This document shows, piece after piece, positions 1 through 12,060 of a stretch of DNA of 64,000 bases (its first letter is position 1; the number at the start of each line of letters is the position of its first letter). Where the stretch lies: NCBI GenBank assembly GCA_020747015.1, contig JAGTJM010000011.1:682001-746000 (forward strand). The letters are read 5' to 3'. The position numbers and the translations under genes were made by a program. The stretch comes from Pyrenochaeta sp. MPI-SDFR-AT-0127 (lineage: Eukaryota > Ascomycota > Dothideomycetes > Pleosporales > Cucurbitariaceae). Below the pieces are notes generated by a model that searched no databases, was not told the origin of the DNA, and saw nothing but the letters and a program-made list of their open reading frames with translations.

Positions 1-1371
1 GCAATCATGCTTTGAACCCCGACCGATTCTCAAGTCACTTCTGCTCTGCACCAAGTTAATTATTGGCAATATCATTCTGCCACTGCGTATCCAAAATGAG
101 ATGGATACCACGCCCCAGCCTCAGCGCCTCGCCATACATTTCCACATTTCCAAAACCGCCATTGATGAAATCCAAGCGCTATTGCGATCGCCGTGTGCTC
201 CACAATCCACGGTCGCAGGATCGGCCCCCCTTCGCAGCCGCTGCACACACTGCAGCCGCCCGGAAGCTTCGGCATCGCCACAGCGCGTGAACGTGTGGAT
301 CCAATGGGTGATGACCTGGTGGCTGGATGGGGAAGTAAGGGAGCGACTGACCAGGGAACGAGGTCCGGGATAGATGAAAGATGTACTACTGATCGCGGTG
401 GATGTGAACTTGCACAAGGTCTCATTTTAGGTGGAGTTGTACAGACTGATTTGGTTTTGGGTCGAGCTGTAACTATCTTAGAAAGGGTACGGCTTTTATG
501 CGCATTCTCGCGGATTAGAAAGGGAGGGTACACAGGGTCACCGCTCCTGTTCGTAGGACAAGGCTAGTTTACATATGGATAAAAGTTTACTTCATAAATA
601 TAGTGAGATCGACTCAACATTTTGGTGTGCTTGGGATTGAGCAGGACGTGTTTGCACATCTAGCTCACTTTGCCAGCCACGAACACCTCACTGAGGACTT
701 TGTAGCCGAACATGCAACCATCAGCAAAAGTTGTATAGCTTTGCTAGTCGGAACGCAAGAATTTCCAGCGGTTGCGAGTTGGAGCAGCAAACGAATTAAG
801 GTGGTGCTTAGAATGTGACTTGAACCCAGCGCGTTTAACTATGTCTCCAAGCGTTACATAGTGAAGTGAACAATGTTACATCAGATATCAACATGTGTGA
901 AAACCGAGTCAAGGTTCAGTTAAGATAATATTGACTATAATGGGGGGTAATGAGACTATATTGTCAGGCTCATTGTCGTTAGCTACATCCAGCATAATCA
1001 CAAGAAGACTACCTGGAATGGAGGCATGATTCGTAAAGACAAGTATTATCACGCGGACATAAGAGAGATGTGGACCTGTTTGTTAACAATTCGCAACTGG
1101 AACAGACGTATCACGAGCAGTCAATGGGCACGGAGGTGATCACACAATGGTTATGCGGAACATTCACCCAAGTGAAGCCTCCATTGTAGATGTGATCGTA
1201 GACCAGCTCGTTAGAGACTCGGTCAAGCTCCATTGATAGGCCGCAAGTTCGTGCTTGCTATTTTGTTAAATACATCCAGGACTCCGTAGGACCGTACCCT
1301 CCGAGCCCGAAAATGCTGGTTATCGTGCAGAATCTTCACTTCGTTCCCTCTCCACCCATTCCTGGACAAAT
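1..1371. other. No confident gene at left edge
   Basis: No frame here looks like a known family. The longest frames (153 codons on the minus strand at 72-533 and 124 codons on the plus strand at 193-567) overlap each other and look like chance frames in moderately GC-rich DNA. A 71-codon plus frame at 603-818 has a somewhat protein-like composition but no recognisable domain and no supporting splice signals. The right end presumably contains the 3' untranslated region and terminator of RPL11. Confidence 0.5.
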
Positions 1372-1999
1372 TTATCGAACAATGCCCTCGAATCGGTTCT
1401 TGTACCACTTGACAGTTTCGTTCTGGTTGACACGGTGGGAGGCGCCGATCTTGCTCTGGCACCGCCTGCGCTTGGCAACGCGCTCGCCGGGGCGGGTCAT
1501 GCAAACGTAGAAGTCCATGCCGTAGATACTGCTTCAGTCAGCGTATGCCCTTTGCACTCTTCATCCCGACTCCACATACCCAATGCTAGGGTCATACTTG
1601 ATGCCCAAATCGATGTGTTCGCTGATACCGAAACCGAAGTTGCCAGACTCGGAGAAGTTGCGCTTGCGGAGCTCGTACTCCTTGACCTTGAGGCCACGCT
1701 CGAGGATCTCCTCGGCCTTAGGGCCACGGACGGTGACATGGACGGCAATCTTCTCGTTCCTCCTGATACCGAAGGTACGGACGGTGTAGCGGGCCTTTGA
1801 GTAAACAGGAGTCTGACCGGACAACTGCTCGAGCACCTTCGCGGCACGGGTCAAACGATCACCAGACTCGCCAACGGAGATGTTGAGAACGAGCTTCTGG
1901 ATGCGGAGCTCCCGCATGGGGTTGGAGGCCTTGGAGTCGGACTGTCGTGGTTGTCAGTACTCACATCGCATCGGATTCTCGCATATTGTGGCGTACCAT
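1372..1999 (-). CDS. rpl11: 60S ribosomal protein L11 (uL5)
   Basis: Structural protein of the large ribosomal subunit that sits near the 5S rRNA in the central protuberance. Three coding exons on the minus strand: 1999-1997 (only the ATG), 1941-1580 and 1528-1372, giving 173 residues, the usual eukaryotic length. The family signature is plain: an N-terminal stretch starting NPMRELRIQKLVLNISVGES, then GDRLTRAAKVLEQLSGQ, the RTFGIRRNEKI region, and the C-terminal GMDFYVCMTRPGERVAKRR followed by a basic tail ending FEGIVR. Intron 1 (1996-1942, 55 bases) begins directly after the ATG with GTACGC and ends CAG. Intron 2 (1579-1529, 51 bases) begins GTATGT and ends CAG. The family assignment is certain; the first intron is inferred from frame and from the conserved N-terminus. 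It is divergent from SmB, 270 bases away. Confidence 0.96.
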
Positions 2000-2269
2000 T
2001 GTGATGACTGCAGGTGTTAGTGGTCGCCGTGGGTGTCGATTGTCACTGGAGTTGAGCTTTCGTGATCTCAGGAATTTGGATGCAGGCTAAGCGAGTGTGA
2101 GCCAAGACTTGACCCAGCGGGTCCGTGCGCAGATTCGGCTTCGAACTTCATCACCAGTACCAGCAGCTCCGCGCCCCCACCACTGCCAACTGCGAGGGGT
2201 TCTTTCCGACTACTTTTCCCTACCCACTTCCTCGAGTTAAAGGTCGTCTTCGGACGCGCAGTATTGATC
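2000..2269. promoter_or_regulatory. Shared RPL11/SmB divergent promoter region
   Basis: The 270 bases between the start codons of RPL11 (leftward) and SmB (rightward) must carry both 5' untranslated regions and both core promoters. I could not identify a specific factor site with confidence. Confidence 0.6.
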
Positions 2270-3140
2270 ATGTCTGGTGCTGCAAACAGGCAGGGAAAGA
2301 TGGTACGTAATTCTGCCTAGGAGCTCGAATTCTGAACCTGAGAGCAGTCGCGCATAGAATTTAACTGACTTCGTATGGCATAGCAAAATCTAGTAAGCGC
2401 TTTCAACTCCATTCGGGATCAGCATTGAACTTACGGAGCGCAGATCAACTACCGCATGAAAGTGACACTTCAAGATGGGCGGCAGATGGTCGGGCAGATG
2501 CTCGCCTTTGACAAGGTCAGTGTCGTGGAGTGTTTCCCCAAGCAACGTACTGACTTTTCCTCTAGCATATGAATCTCGTTCTCGCCGACACAGAAGAATT
2601 TCGACGCACACGACGAAGGGGTAAAGCCGCACCGGGCGCAACCCAACAGGTCACAGAGACCGAAGAACGACGCGCCATTGGACTCACCATCATTCGCGGT
2701 GCGCACGTCATATCGTTATCAGTTGACGGGCCGCCTCCAGCAGACCCTGCCGCGCGACTTGGAAACACGTCGGGAGCGCCTACGACCGGCGCAACACTGG
2801 CCGCAGGGCCTGGTGTTGCACGACCGGCGGGGCGTGGCCTGCCAGTCGGCTTGACTGGTCCTGCACCTGGAGTTGGAGGCCCTGGTCCAGCGTTTGGAGG
2901 GTTTCCAGGCGCCCCAGGGGGTTTTGGGGGCCCGCCTGGCTTCCCTGGCCGCGGTGGCCCACCTGGCGGTCCGCGTACGTATCAATAACTATTAGTCCAA
3001 AAAGCATTTGCTAATGTAAGGCAGCTGGATTTCCTCCTGCTGGTGGACCTCCTGGCGGCTTTGGAGGCCCTCCCGGCTTCGCTGGACCACCTGGATTCAA
3101 CCCAGGTCGCGGCGGCCCCCCTGGTTTTGGTGGCAGGTAA
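2270..3140 (+). CDS. smb1: Small nuclear ribonucleoprotein SmB/B'
   Basis: Core Sm-ring protein of spliceosomal U1, U2, U4 and U5 snRNPs. Five coding exons: 2270-2302, 2384-2392, 2444-2515, 2566-2974 and 3025-3140, giving 212 residues. Exon 2 is a 9-base microexon (codons for Gln-Asn-Leu) between an AG and a GTAAGC donor. The Sm fold spans about residues 11-90. Sm1 includes YRMKVTLQDGRQMVGQMLAF, then the segment DKHMNLVLADTEEFR, and Sm2 contains IGLTIIRGAHVISLSVDGPP. The insertion between the Sm motifs carries the REGKAAPGAT-like basic loop typical of SmB. The C-terminal half is Gly/Pro-rich with many GGPPG-type repeats, as in SmB tails that bind WW/GYF splicing factors. The last exon ends GFGGR and a TAA. 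Family assignment is firm; the microexon is deduced from frame continuity and conservation. Confidence 0.95.
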
Positions 3141-3706
3141 ATGTCAAGAAAGCACCTAATGCAAATTGGTGACTGCCACGCTATTGCCCCACGCGGGGCT
3201 GAATTTAAGATATTGGAACCACTTTAAGTGAGGTTGGCCACCCCAATGGCCAGAAGTCGCTGCTGGGTCTCTGCGAGTGAGAGGATTCGAGGATGATGGC
3301 CCGATGGGTGAAGCCGGCAAGAATTATTTCAAACGGCAAAGACAATAGACTCGACACCAGATTCAGGGCGTGTCTGTATACGTCGGTGCAGTTAGATGGC
3401 ATATATCAATGGCACGAGAGCCACAAAGAGCATGACTGCAACAAGCATAGCCCAATACCTTACCAACTGATGCCTTCTGTGAGTTAATCTTGCCCTTAGA
3501 TTAGGTTCACAACCACTTGCGACCACTTAATTCTATGGATGCTGTAATTCACGTGACCCCTTCCGAAAAGCGGACAAGCAGCATCGGCCCCAGGAATTTC
3601 TTGGCGCCGACATCCGCATCCTCAACACCAGAGAGAGTAACCCGCCTCTCCCGCTCACGGTCTGCCGCACTCACCCTGATTGAAGTCTCGGAGTAAATTT
3701 GTCAAG
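3141..3706. other. Intergenic SmB-MPC1
   Basis: This should hold the SmB 3' end and the MPC1 promoter and leader. No coding sequence or RNA gene was recognised. Confidence 0.5.
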
Positions 3707-4400
3707 ATGGCTGCCGCGATAAAAGCCCTCAATGCGAAGATTCGCTCAAACAAGTATACAGATTACTTCTGCTCAACCCGTACGTGTTATCCAGAACCGC
3801 GACCGCAATGTCTTGTTGGCATTGAGCCTCACGCATACAGCGAAGAGCTGAATTGCTGTGTGAACTAAACAAAGGAGATTCAAGACAGAATATTGGAAGC
3901 TGTACCTGCTGACTGACGACAGATTTCTGGGGCCCGGCGAGCAATTTTGGTATCCCAATGGCAGCGATTGCGGATATGAGCAAAGATCCCGAGATGTATA
4001 TTCACCCTATTTTCATATCTCGTTGTATCGTCTTACATACCTCTTCTTGTCATATCCCCGCCGAACCACTTGGCTCCGCTTTCTCATGCACCCATAAATC
4101 CTCTAACGCTCCCATAGCATTTCTGGCCGCATGACGGGCGCCCTTACTCTTTATTCGGGCACCTTCATGCGCTACGCGCTGGCCGTTACGCCCAAGAACT
4201 ACCTCCTGTTCGGCTGCCACGCCATCAACTTCAGCTCCCAGCTCGTCCAAGGTTACAGATATCTTCAATATTGGAATTTCGGCGGCAGAGAGGCAAACCT
4301 CGCTAGCAAGGCGAAGGCGGAAGCTAGTGGTGTGGCGGCTGTGGTAGAGAGTAAGGTTAAGGAGGGTGTGGAGAAGGCGAAAAGTGTTGTGGGTAAATAA
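3707..4400 (+). CDS. mpc1: Mitochondrial pyruvate carrier subunit 1
   Basis: Inner mitochondrial membrane subunit that, with MPC2/MPC3, imports pyruvate into the matrix. Three exons: 3707-3779, 3923-3995 and 4118-4400, giving 142 residues. The MPC family core is clear: FWGPASNFGIPMAAIADM at the exon 1/2 joint onward, then ISGRMTGALTLYSGTFMRYA and a segment containing NYLLFGCHAINFSSQLVQGY. Introns have GTACGT and GTATAT donors. The C-terminal tail is Lys/Ala/Val-rich and slightly longer than in yeast (about 130 residues). MPC proteins have two or three membrane helices, and the hydrophobic stretches around residues 30-50, 60-80 and 85-105 fit. It is tail-to-tail with PEX1; the 389 bases between the stop codons show nothing else recognisable. 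Confidence 0.95.
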
Positions 4401-4789
4401 GCCGACAGTCGGGTACAATGGAGCGTGCATTGGAATCGGTTTGGGAGAAACATAACGCCGACGAGGAAGAAAGATGCGCTTGGGGGGCTTAGAGACGGAA
4501 GCAGTTGGAGGTGAATGGTCTTGGAGGAGATCTCGTGCGAGATTTTGGGTCTATAATCTTCTGCAATCCCATTATGTACAGTACTCGGGACTTTGGACAG
4601 CGTATCGGCGACCATTTGTGAATGAGCCTGGTTCATTTTGTGAGACAAGCATTGTTCTTGGCCAACGATCCTCTTGGTGAGTATGTCTGGTTTCCTTAAG
4701 TTATTCTCTTCATAGATATGGACTTGTAGAAGTCATACAACAATCCAACATCTCAAGCTCTAGTCTCATACTCCGTACAATGCTGATGT

Positions 4790-7700
4790 CTACATCAGGC
4801 TACTCCGTCCTCCAATCTCCGTCCCTCCCTGTCCATTGGGCAAGTCCCCGTCCCTCCCCTCGACGAATTCTCTGTAAATCCTTTCGAGTCTCGTTCTCTC
4901 CTGCGCTGAGATACTGCTCCGCCCTGATGCGAGCGCATGCTCAATGTGCTTCCACTGGATCTCAGGGTCTTTTCGTTCGTGCTCGTCATTGCCTTTGCTA
5001 TCTTTTTCTTCATCGTTGTGGCTTGAGTTGGGACGTTGTAATTGCTTCTGTTTGCGGCGAAGAGCTTGCAAAGCTGCGATTTTTTGGGCAACAAGGGCGC
5101 GTTCGGTGAGTCGAGACGAGGGAAGGGCTTTGTTGGAATCGAATGGATCTGACACTGGGTCGCCATAGCGGAAGTGCGTGAAGTCCGGGATTCCCTTATC
5201 CTTTCCTGCTGTCCCTGCGCTGCTTGTTGTCCCGTTCTTCTTCCCACCCCCGCTCTTTGTCGGGTCACCCAAATCGGTGTCCCCAAGGACATCATGGATA
5301 GCCTCAAGCTGTGCGTTATACACAACAGCCTGCAGATCCGCACCAGAATATCCTTCCGTTCTCAATGCTATCTCGCGAAGATTTTCGCCGGAATTATCAA
5401 ATTCGAGCACGCTCTGGGCGAGGTGCAGTTTTCGCGTTACTGATTTCAGGATATCAATACGTTCTTCCACATCAGGCATGTCACACAGTAAGCTCTTATC
5501 CAAACGCCCTGGGCGCAGAAGTGCAGGGTCGATAAGGTCAGGTCGCGACGTAGCAGCTAAGACGTACACACCGCTCAGTCCTTCAGCACCGTCCATTTGC
5601 GTAAGAAGCTGGTTAACTACACGATCCGTAACACCAGTTGAGTCGTGCCCACGTTTTGGGGCTATGGAATCGAATTCGTCAAAGAAGAGCACACACGGCC
5701 GAGCCGCCTCTGCTCGCTCGAAGAGGTCGCGGACAGATTTTTCGGATGCACCGATGTACTTGTTCAGAATCTCAGGACCTTTTACAGAAATGAAGTTCAA
5801 TCCGCATTCACCAGCTACAGCGGAAGCAAGAAGTGTTTTACCGCATCCCGGATAGCCATAAAGTAGAAGTCCAGATCGAAGCCGGAGCGGACATTGAGCG
5901 AAAATTGGTGCATATGTTGTTGGATATTGCAAAGTTTCCAAAAGGGTTTGCCTTGTTGTGTGAAGGCCACCTATCGAGTCCCATTTAGTGGTGGAGGACT
6001 GTAATGTGACATTACGAAGGGAGGCAGGCGTGAAGCCGGACAGGGCTTGTGTGTAGTCGTCTCTGGTCAATGAAACGGAATCCGAAGAGTCATTGACGGA
6101 TCGGATAAGTGCTTCATTGCGAGCACGGGAGGTGAGAAGGACGAGATCACCAGGCATGTAGCCATCTGTCTGTCCTGCAAGGTCTAGGAAGTCGATGGTG
6201 GTGTCCACAACGAACCCGTACTCTGTTCCGTGCTGTATGCTGCCAGCACTAGGATGACTGCGATGTGATGTGCTCGGCCGACTGTTCGATGGCGATGCAG
6301 GGAACGCGTGACCGTTGGGTTGCTGAAGCGATTCGGCTTTCGCGTCCTTGTGTGCTAGCATTTCAAGTACCTTCCGTCTCCCGTCCTTATTCGGCGCTTT
6401 TAAGCTGACAATTTCTCGCACAATGTGTCCACCAATGATGACGTTGTTTAGCGCTTCCTTGCCCTGAGCTGTAGCCAACAATATCACGCCTGAGTCCATT
6501 GAGCAGTACTGCCGCACAATGGATACTAGACATTCGCTAACCTGTCGACTTCGTCCGTTCTCGTTGCCGACTTGAAGCTCTGTTTCCACGGGACAGAGCT
6601 TGTCCAGGTCATCGAGGATGACTACGGCATTTCCACCCGCTCTTGCACCCCAGGAGGCAGACGCAAACAGCCTATTGAGTGTCTCCTTGATGGTTGCCAC
6701 CCTTGTCTCGTCCGTTATCAGCTTGCGGCAGGGGAAGTAAATCGTATTAAACAGATACTCTGTTCGGAGTTGGTGAGCGAGAAGCTGTGCGCAATTCGAC
6801 TTGCCTGCTCCTAGCCCACCAGTCAGCAGCACAGAGGAGTTGTGCGTGAGATGCGACCGAAGCTGTTCAAGCAAGGGTTCAATTCCAACCAGCCTGGGCG
6901 AGATGAGTGGAAGTGGGTCACCTTGCTGCCACCCTCTGGTCCAACTTGATGGCGCTGATACTTCCTGTCCGAACTCAATGGCTGGTTTTCGCTCAGGGAA
7001 TAGCAGCCATGATACTCCATTAGTAGGCTGTGGTGGATCGAATCGGACAATCCCCCCCTGCCAACCAACTACAGCATCCTTTGGTGGCGGTAAGACCATT
7101 CCATCTGTAACCGGTCCATCCAGAAGGCCATTCTTCTTTCCGTATATAGTCTTGATTTTCTGGATGGCGTCCTCTTGTTCTTGTTTGGACTCGCCCCCGA
7201 ACCTAAGAGTAGCATTTCCCTGAGGCGCGCTCGCAGAAAATGGAATGATCTTGACAGACTTGACTACTGCTTCCTTCGATTCTTTGGTACCTTGCGGCTT
7301 GATAGCAGAAGGTTTTGCTGTCTGACCAGGAGCACCTTCAATTCGAACGAGGCCACCAACAAAGCCTTCAAATCCCAAGACTCGACAAAGGTCGGACGAA
7401 AGGGCAGCATGACGGCTATCGGGCGCATCTTGCCAGGCTATGATCTTTGCAACCACACGGGTGGCGGGCTTCTCCTGGTCGTGCTCCTGCGACATATCCA
7501 CGGGCTCTTGCAAACCTGCAGGCTTAATGATAGTCACTGAGACCCAGTTCACCCCTCTGAGAGCCTTTGTGAGAAGCACATCGCCATCTACCCAGACTTT
7601 TAGGCCATCCGCATCTGCATCGTCGTCTTCATCACACCACTGTTGGGCCACGGTGCGATCGACGCCTCGCAGGAAGACTGCGCCCTTGCTGGTACTGTCC

Positions 7701-8532
7701 TCGCGACCACTGCGGCGCCTGACTGTGCTTGCAGTACTCTTCCCGCTCTTTCGAGAAGCACCGCCTACACTCCTGCTTTCCCGTGTCGAAGTCCGCTCCT
7801 TTTGGCGGGTCTTTGGTGCAACAATAACCTCGGCATCTGGAGATATCTTTACAAATGGGGAGGCAGTAGGCGGCGCAGGAGCAATTGAGGTTACGGTGAT
7901 GTTCGCGGTTGTGGTTGGTGACAGGTGCAGGGTCAGTGGATGCGGAGCTTGGGCTTGAGGATTCGGCAGCGCGCGTATCTGAGACAAGAAGTTCAGCTCT
8001 AGAAATTGTGCATGAAGCTCAATCATCTCCCAATCCACGGGAGTCAAGGGCTCGATGTTGATGGTATGCGCTTGCGGAGGATCGAGGTGCAGCAGTATGC
8101 CGACTTTCTGTCCTTCTTGGAGCCCGATCAGTCTGGCGAATGTTGCATCCACCTCGACGGCTGGGAGGTCTTGCTGGTTTGCCGTTTGGCTGCCTCTCAG
8201 TCCATCACGCGTTACTACAGGCGCAATTTTGCGCTTGCTTTGCATGCCCGTCCATCCTACGAAGACGGACTTTTGCGGGGCAGCAGTCCTGGGGTCTGAT
8301 GCTCCGGAAGGAGGAGACTGGCGATACAAGAGCTCGACGACGACATTCTGGGCAACCTAGACGACCATTAGCGGAGGGAAGGGCAGCGCCGGGGAGCACC
8401 ACGTACGGTATTGGCATTCACCAGCACAGACACCAGAGATGGGGGGAGATTTGCGAGGCAATTCTTCAGCGATTGCTGCAGAGTGACCTCAGCCTGGACT
8501 ATGTTTGCTGCAGGCTTCTTCGGCGGCATCAT
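4790..8532 (-). CDS. pex1: Peroxin-1, peroxisomal AAA+ ATPase
   Basis: With PEX6 it forms the hetero-hexameric ATPase that extracts ubiquitinated PEX5 receptor from the peroxisome membrane. Two exons, 8532-8407 and 8356-4790, joined over a 50-base intron (GTACGT to CTAG), give 1230 residues, in the family range. Exon 1 supplies the conserved N-terminus (AEVTLQQSLKNCLANLPPSL), which continues across the splice into VAQNVVVELLYRQ. This is the PEX1 N-terminal double-psi barrel region. The first AAA domain has Walker A GGLGAGKSNC near residues 553-562 and Walker B VVILDDLDK. The second has Walker A GYPGCGKTLL near 876, Walker B CVLFFDEFDS near 932 and a clear second region of homology (RPDLIDPALLRPGRLDK). 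Long Ser/Thr-rich and acidic linkers lie between domains. Two adjacent Met codons open the frame at 8532 and 8529; the first was chosen. It is divergent from MCM7. Confidence 0.96.
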
Positions 8533-8819
8533 GTCTTTGGGGGGTGAGGGTAGCAGAAGGGAGAAGCTTACACCAGCCCAACAATGTCTACTCCATGTTC
8601 GCACGCGCTGGGCCGAGGTCGTCGGCGCCCATGGGCTTGCCAGGGCTCCCAGGCGGTGGCAGAACTCAGCGGCCAATCGCCCCAGTAAGACGTGGGAGAG
8701 CGCGACGCGCTTGCAACGCGACCAGCCCCATACCAAAATTGCGACCCCCCGCTGCATTGCTTCCAGACGAACGTCTCCCGCGCACGCCGCCTCCACACCT
8801 GACTGAACCCCCAGAAGCC
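8533..8819. promoter_or_regulatory. Shared PEX1/MCM7 promoter with MCB-like sites
   Basis: The 287 bases between start codons carry three ACGCG cores, at 8603-8608, 8705-8710 and 8716-8721, resembling the MluI cell-cycle box (ACGCGT) bound by MBF at G1/S genes in yeasts. None is the perfect hexamer. The placement 100-220 bases upstream of the MCM7 ATG is suitable. This is inference from motif and target identity only. Confidence 0.45.
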
Positions 8820-11464
8820 ATGGCGCTCATTACCACGAGCGCGCCGGTGAACTACGACGAGCAGGAGGGTTTGTGTACACCGGGCGCATAGCACCCCACC
8901 GCCCTGGCTAACCGTGCATAGCTGCCTTTGTCGACTTCCTCAAGAACTACAAGTCCACCTCGACCGAGGCTGCGGACCAGCTACAAGGCCTCACTCTCAA
9001 CGGCGATGACCAAGACGACGAGTACGACATGGTCGACGACTCTGACGACCCTGCACCCCACGCAACGCAGACACGCACCAAGTCAAAGCTCAAGTACATG
9101 AACCTGCTGCAGGACGTGGCGAATCGCATGCGGGACGAGATCCTCATCGACTTGAACGATGTAGAGGCCGTGAGTCGTGGGCGTGGAAAAAGCATTTGCT
9201 TGAGCTGACGGGCAACAGTACGAGAAAGCAACTTCTGACGACGAGCACAACTACAAGCTGATTGAGTCAATTGAGCGCAATGCACACCATTACATTGAGA
9301 TATTTTCGCGAGCAGTCGACAAGTGCTTACCCCAGCCGACAAGAGAGTTGAAGTACACTTTTCCAGTTGCGAAACAATAGTGTCACCGACTAACTCGACG
9401 TAGCTTCAAAGACGATGTCTTGGACGTGATCATGACCCAGCGCTCGAAGCGCAATGAGAGAATGCAGGAGCTACAGGGCGTTGACGATGCCACACAGGCT
9501 GCACCAGAATCTGTCTTCCCCGCAGCGTTGACTCGACGATATACTCTCAACTTTCAGCCTAGAATACCGTCTGGCGCCAGCAGCCAACGGAACATGAAGG
9601 CCCTGGCCGTCCGCAATGTCCGGGGAGAGCACCTGGGCCACCTCATTACAGTCCGGGGAATTGCGACAAGGGTATCAGACGTCAAACCCGCCGTGCAGGT
9701 CAATGCGTACTCATGCGACCGCTGTGGAAGCGAAGTTTTCCAGCCTGTGACGACGAAACAGTTCACCCCACTGGTGGAGTGCCCATCAGAAGAGTGCAAG
9801 AACAACAAGACGAAGGGACAATTGTTTCTTTCTACACGCGCCTCCAAATTCCTTCCGTTCCAGGAGGTCAAGATTCAGGAGATGGCCGATCAGGTACCTG
9901 TTGGGCACATACCTCGCCAATTGACCATCCACTGCCACGGAGCATTGGTGCGGCAGATCAACCCCGGAGATGTCATTGATGTTGCTGGTATTTTCCTCCC
10001 AACTCCTTACACCGGTTTCAAAGCAATCCGCGCCGGATTGCTCACAGACACCTACCTAGAGGCGCAGTATGTCATGCAGCACAAAAAGGCATACGACGAT
10101 ATCGTCCTCGCTCAGCCAACTCTGCGTAGAATGAATGAGCTCGAGAGAACTGGTCAGCTATACGAGTACCTGTCACGGTCGATTGCTCCAGAAATCTTCG
10201 GCCATGTCGACGTAAAGAAGGCGCTTCTGCTGCAACTTATTGGCGGTGTCACCAAGGAAGTAGGCGATGGTATGCGCATACGTGGTGACATCAACGTCTG
10301 CTTGATGGGTGATCCTGGTGTAGCCAAATCGCAGCTTCTTAAATACATCACCAAGGTCGCTCCGCGCGGCGTGTACACGACTGGCCGTGGTAGTAGTGGT
10401 GTTGGCCTCACTGCAGCGGTTATGCGCGATCCAGTCACAGATGAAATGGTTCTTGAAGGCGGTGCTCTTGTCTTGGCTGATAATGGCATGTGCTGCATTG
10501 ACGAATTCGACAAGATGGACGATAGCGATCGAACTGCTATCCACGAAGTTATGGAACAACAAACCATTTCAATCAGTAAAGCTGGCATCACCACCACCCT
10601 CAACGCGCGCACATCAATTCTCGCAGCTGCCAACCCGTTGTACGGCCGCTACAATCCTCGCATCTCACCTGTCGAAAACATCAACCTTCCCGCTGCACTT
10701 CTATCCCGTTTCGATGTCCTTTTCCTGATTCTTGATACCCCTACGCGCGACTCTGACGAAGAACTGGCGCGCCACGTCACGTATGTACACATGAACAACG
10801 CTCACCCCGAGGCTCCCGGAGGCATTGTTTTCAGTCCTGCTGAAGTACGACAATGGGTTGCTCGTGCACGATCATATCGACCGACTGTCCCGAAGGAGGT
10901 TTCGGATTATATGGTGGGCGCGTATGTACGCATGCGTCAGCAGCAGAAGCGCGACGAGGGCTCCAAGAAAGCTTTTACCCATACCTCGCCACGTACACTC
11001 CTCGGTGTTCTGCGTCTCGCACAGGCTTTGGCTCGTTTACGATTCGCCGAGGAGGTCATCTCAGAAGATGTCGACGAGGCTTTGCGTCTTGTTGAAGTCA
11101 GCAAGGCCAGTTTGTATACCGATGAGAACCGCAGGGACGACCACACTCCAAGCAGCAAAATCTATCATCTTATCAAGACTATGGAGGCTAGCGGTGCTGC
11201 TGCTGTGGGCGATGGAACGAGGGGTGAATTAGATCTGCGTAGGGTGAGAGAAAGGGTTCTGGCAAAGGGCTTCACGGCCGACCAGTTCGAGCAGGCTATT
11301 GACGAATACGCTATGCTTGATGTGGGTGCTCCCTTCCGACTTCATGTTGTTTATCATTTGCTAACACATTTGAACAGGTTTGGCAAACAACTGGTGAAGG
11401 AACAAGGCTTGTCTTCATCGAGGCTGGCAACGAAGATGAAGACATGGACGATGAGGATTTCTAG
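8820..11464 (+). CDS. mcm7: DNA replication licensing factor MCM7
   Basis: Subunit of the MCM2-7 replicative helicase loaded at origins in G1. Five exons (8820-8868, 8922-9169, 9219-9352, 9404-11321, 11378-11464) give 811 residues. The N-terminal zinc finger uses Cys248, Cys251, Cys270 and Cys275 (SCDRCGSEVFQP ... ECPSEEC). The AAA+ core has the MCM-type Walker A GDPGVAKSQLL (Lys452), Walker B CCIDEFDKM (Asp510) and the arginine-finger motif LLSRFDVLF (Arg579). The MCM7-type reading IRAGLLTDTYLEA and HVTYVHMNNAHPE distinguishes it from other MCMs. A winged-helix region follows, and the last exon encodes an acidic tail ending EDEDMDDEDF. Introns are 49-56 bases. The start ATG is followed by VNYDEQE, which matches MCM7 N-termini. 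Divergent from PEX1, with MCB-like sites upstream. Confidence 0.97.
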
Positions 11465-12060
11465 ATATGGCAGTGACAATGGTGGCAGTTCGAACTGGGG
11501 TTGTTGCATATGGCGCATCAAGGCGTTGTTTGAGATCCGAACGGGCTTGGGTTGTTTGCCTGGCTTCTGTACAGCGCAATAGTGGTGGAGTTACAACTCA
11601 TCAATAAAGCAATCATTTGAGTTGCTTGTGGTCCGAGTTTCTCGATGCAGGTCGCGTGTGAGTTGAATGCAAGCAACTTTGCCAAGGCTGTATAGGTGGG
11701 CTGGAAGCTGCAGTCTAGCATCTTCGTCTTGCGGGGTACATCCGGGTCGCTACCGAAAAGTGGGATTCTGCAAGTCCACAACATCAACTTTCGATCGCGG
11801 CAACACTGACAACCATCAATCTGCTTTGGGAGTGATAGAATTCGTCCGTCCAAGCCCTTATCACACCCACACCTTCTTAAAGAGGCTACCTCCAACTACG
11901 GATCTCGCGTCCTCGCCGTTAGTACCGACAACTATAAGCCTCAGCGTTCGCGCCCCAAGGCTCCCAAGTTCACACCAGTGATTCAGCACCACCCTCATCG
12001 ACTCTGCTGTAACCTTGCGCATAGCTTCACAACTACAGTACGCAGCTTCATCTAGCAGAA
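11465..12060. other. Intergenic MCM7-SHR3
   Basis: Nothing coding recognised; it should contain the MCM7 3' untranslated region and the SHR3 promoter. Confidence 0.45.

Noticed and set aside
72..567. Overlapping 153- and 124-codon frames on opposite strands at the left edge
   Set aside because: No domain, odd composition and mutual overlap; I could not decide that either is real.
797..880. tRNA-like B-box on the minus strand (GTTCAAGTC near 826-836)
   Set aside because: The 9-base B-box matches, but the flanking bases do not pair as a T stem, no proper A-box lies at the right distance and no cloverleaf can be drawn. At best a tRNA relic, more likely chance.
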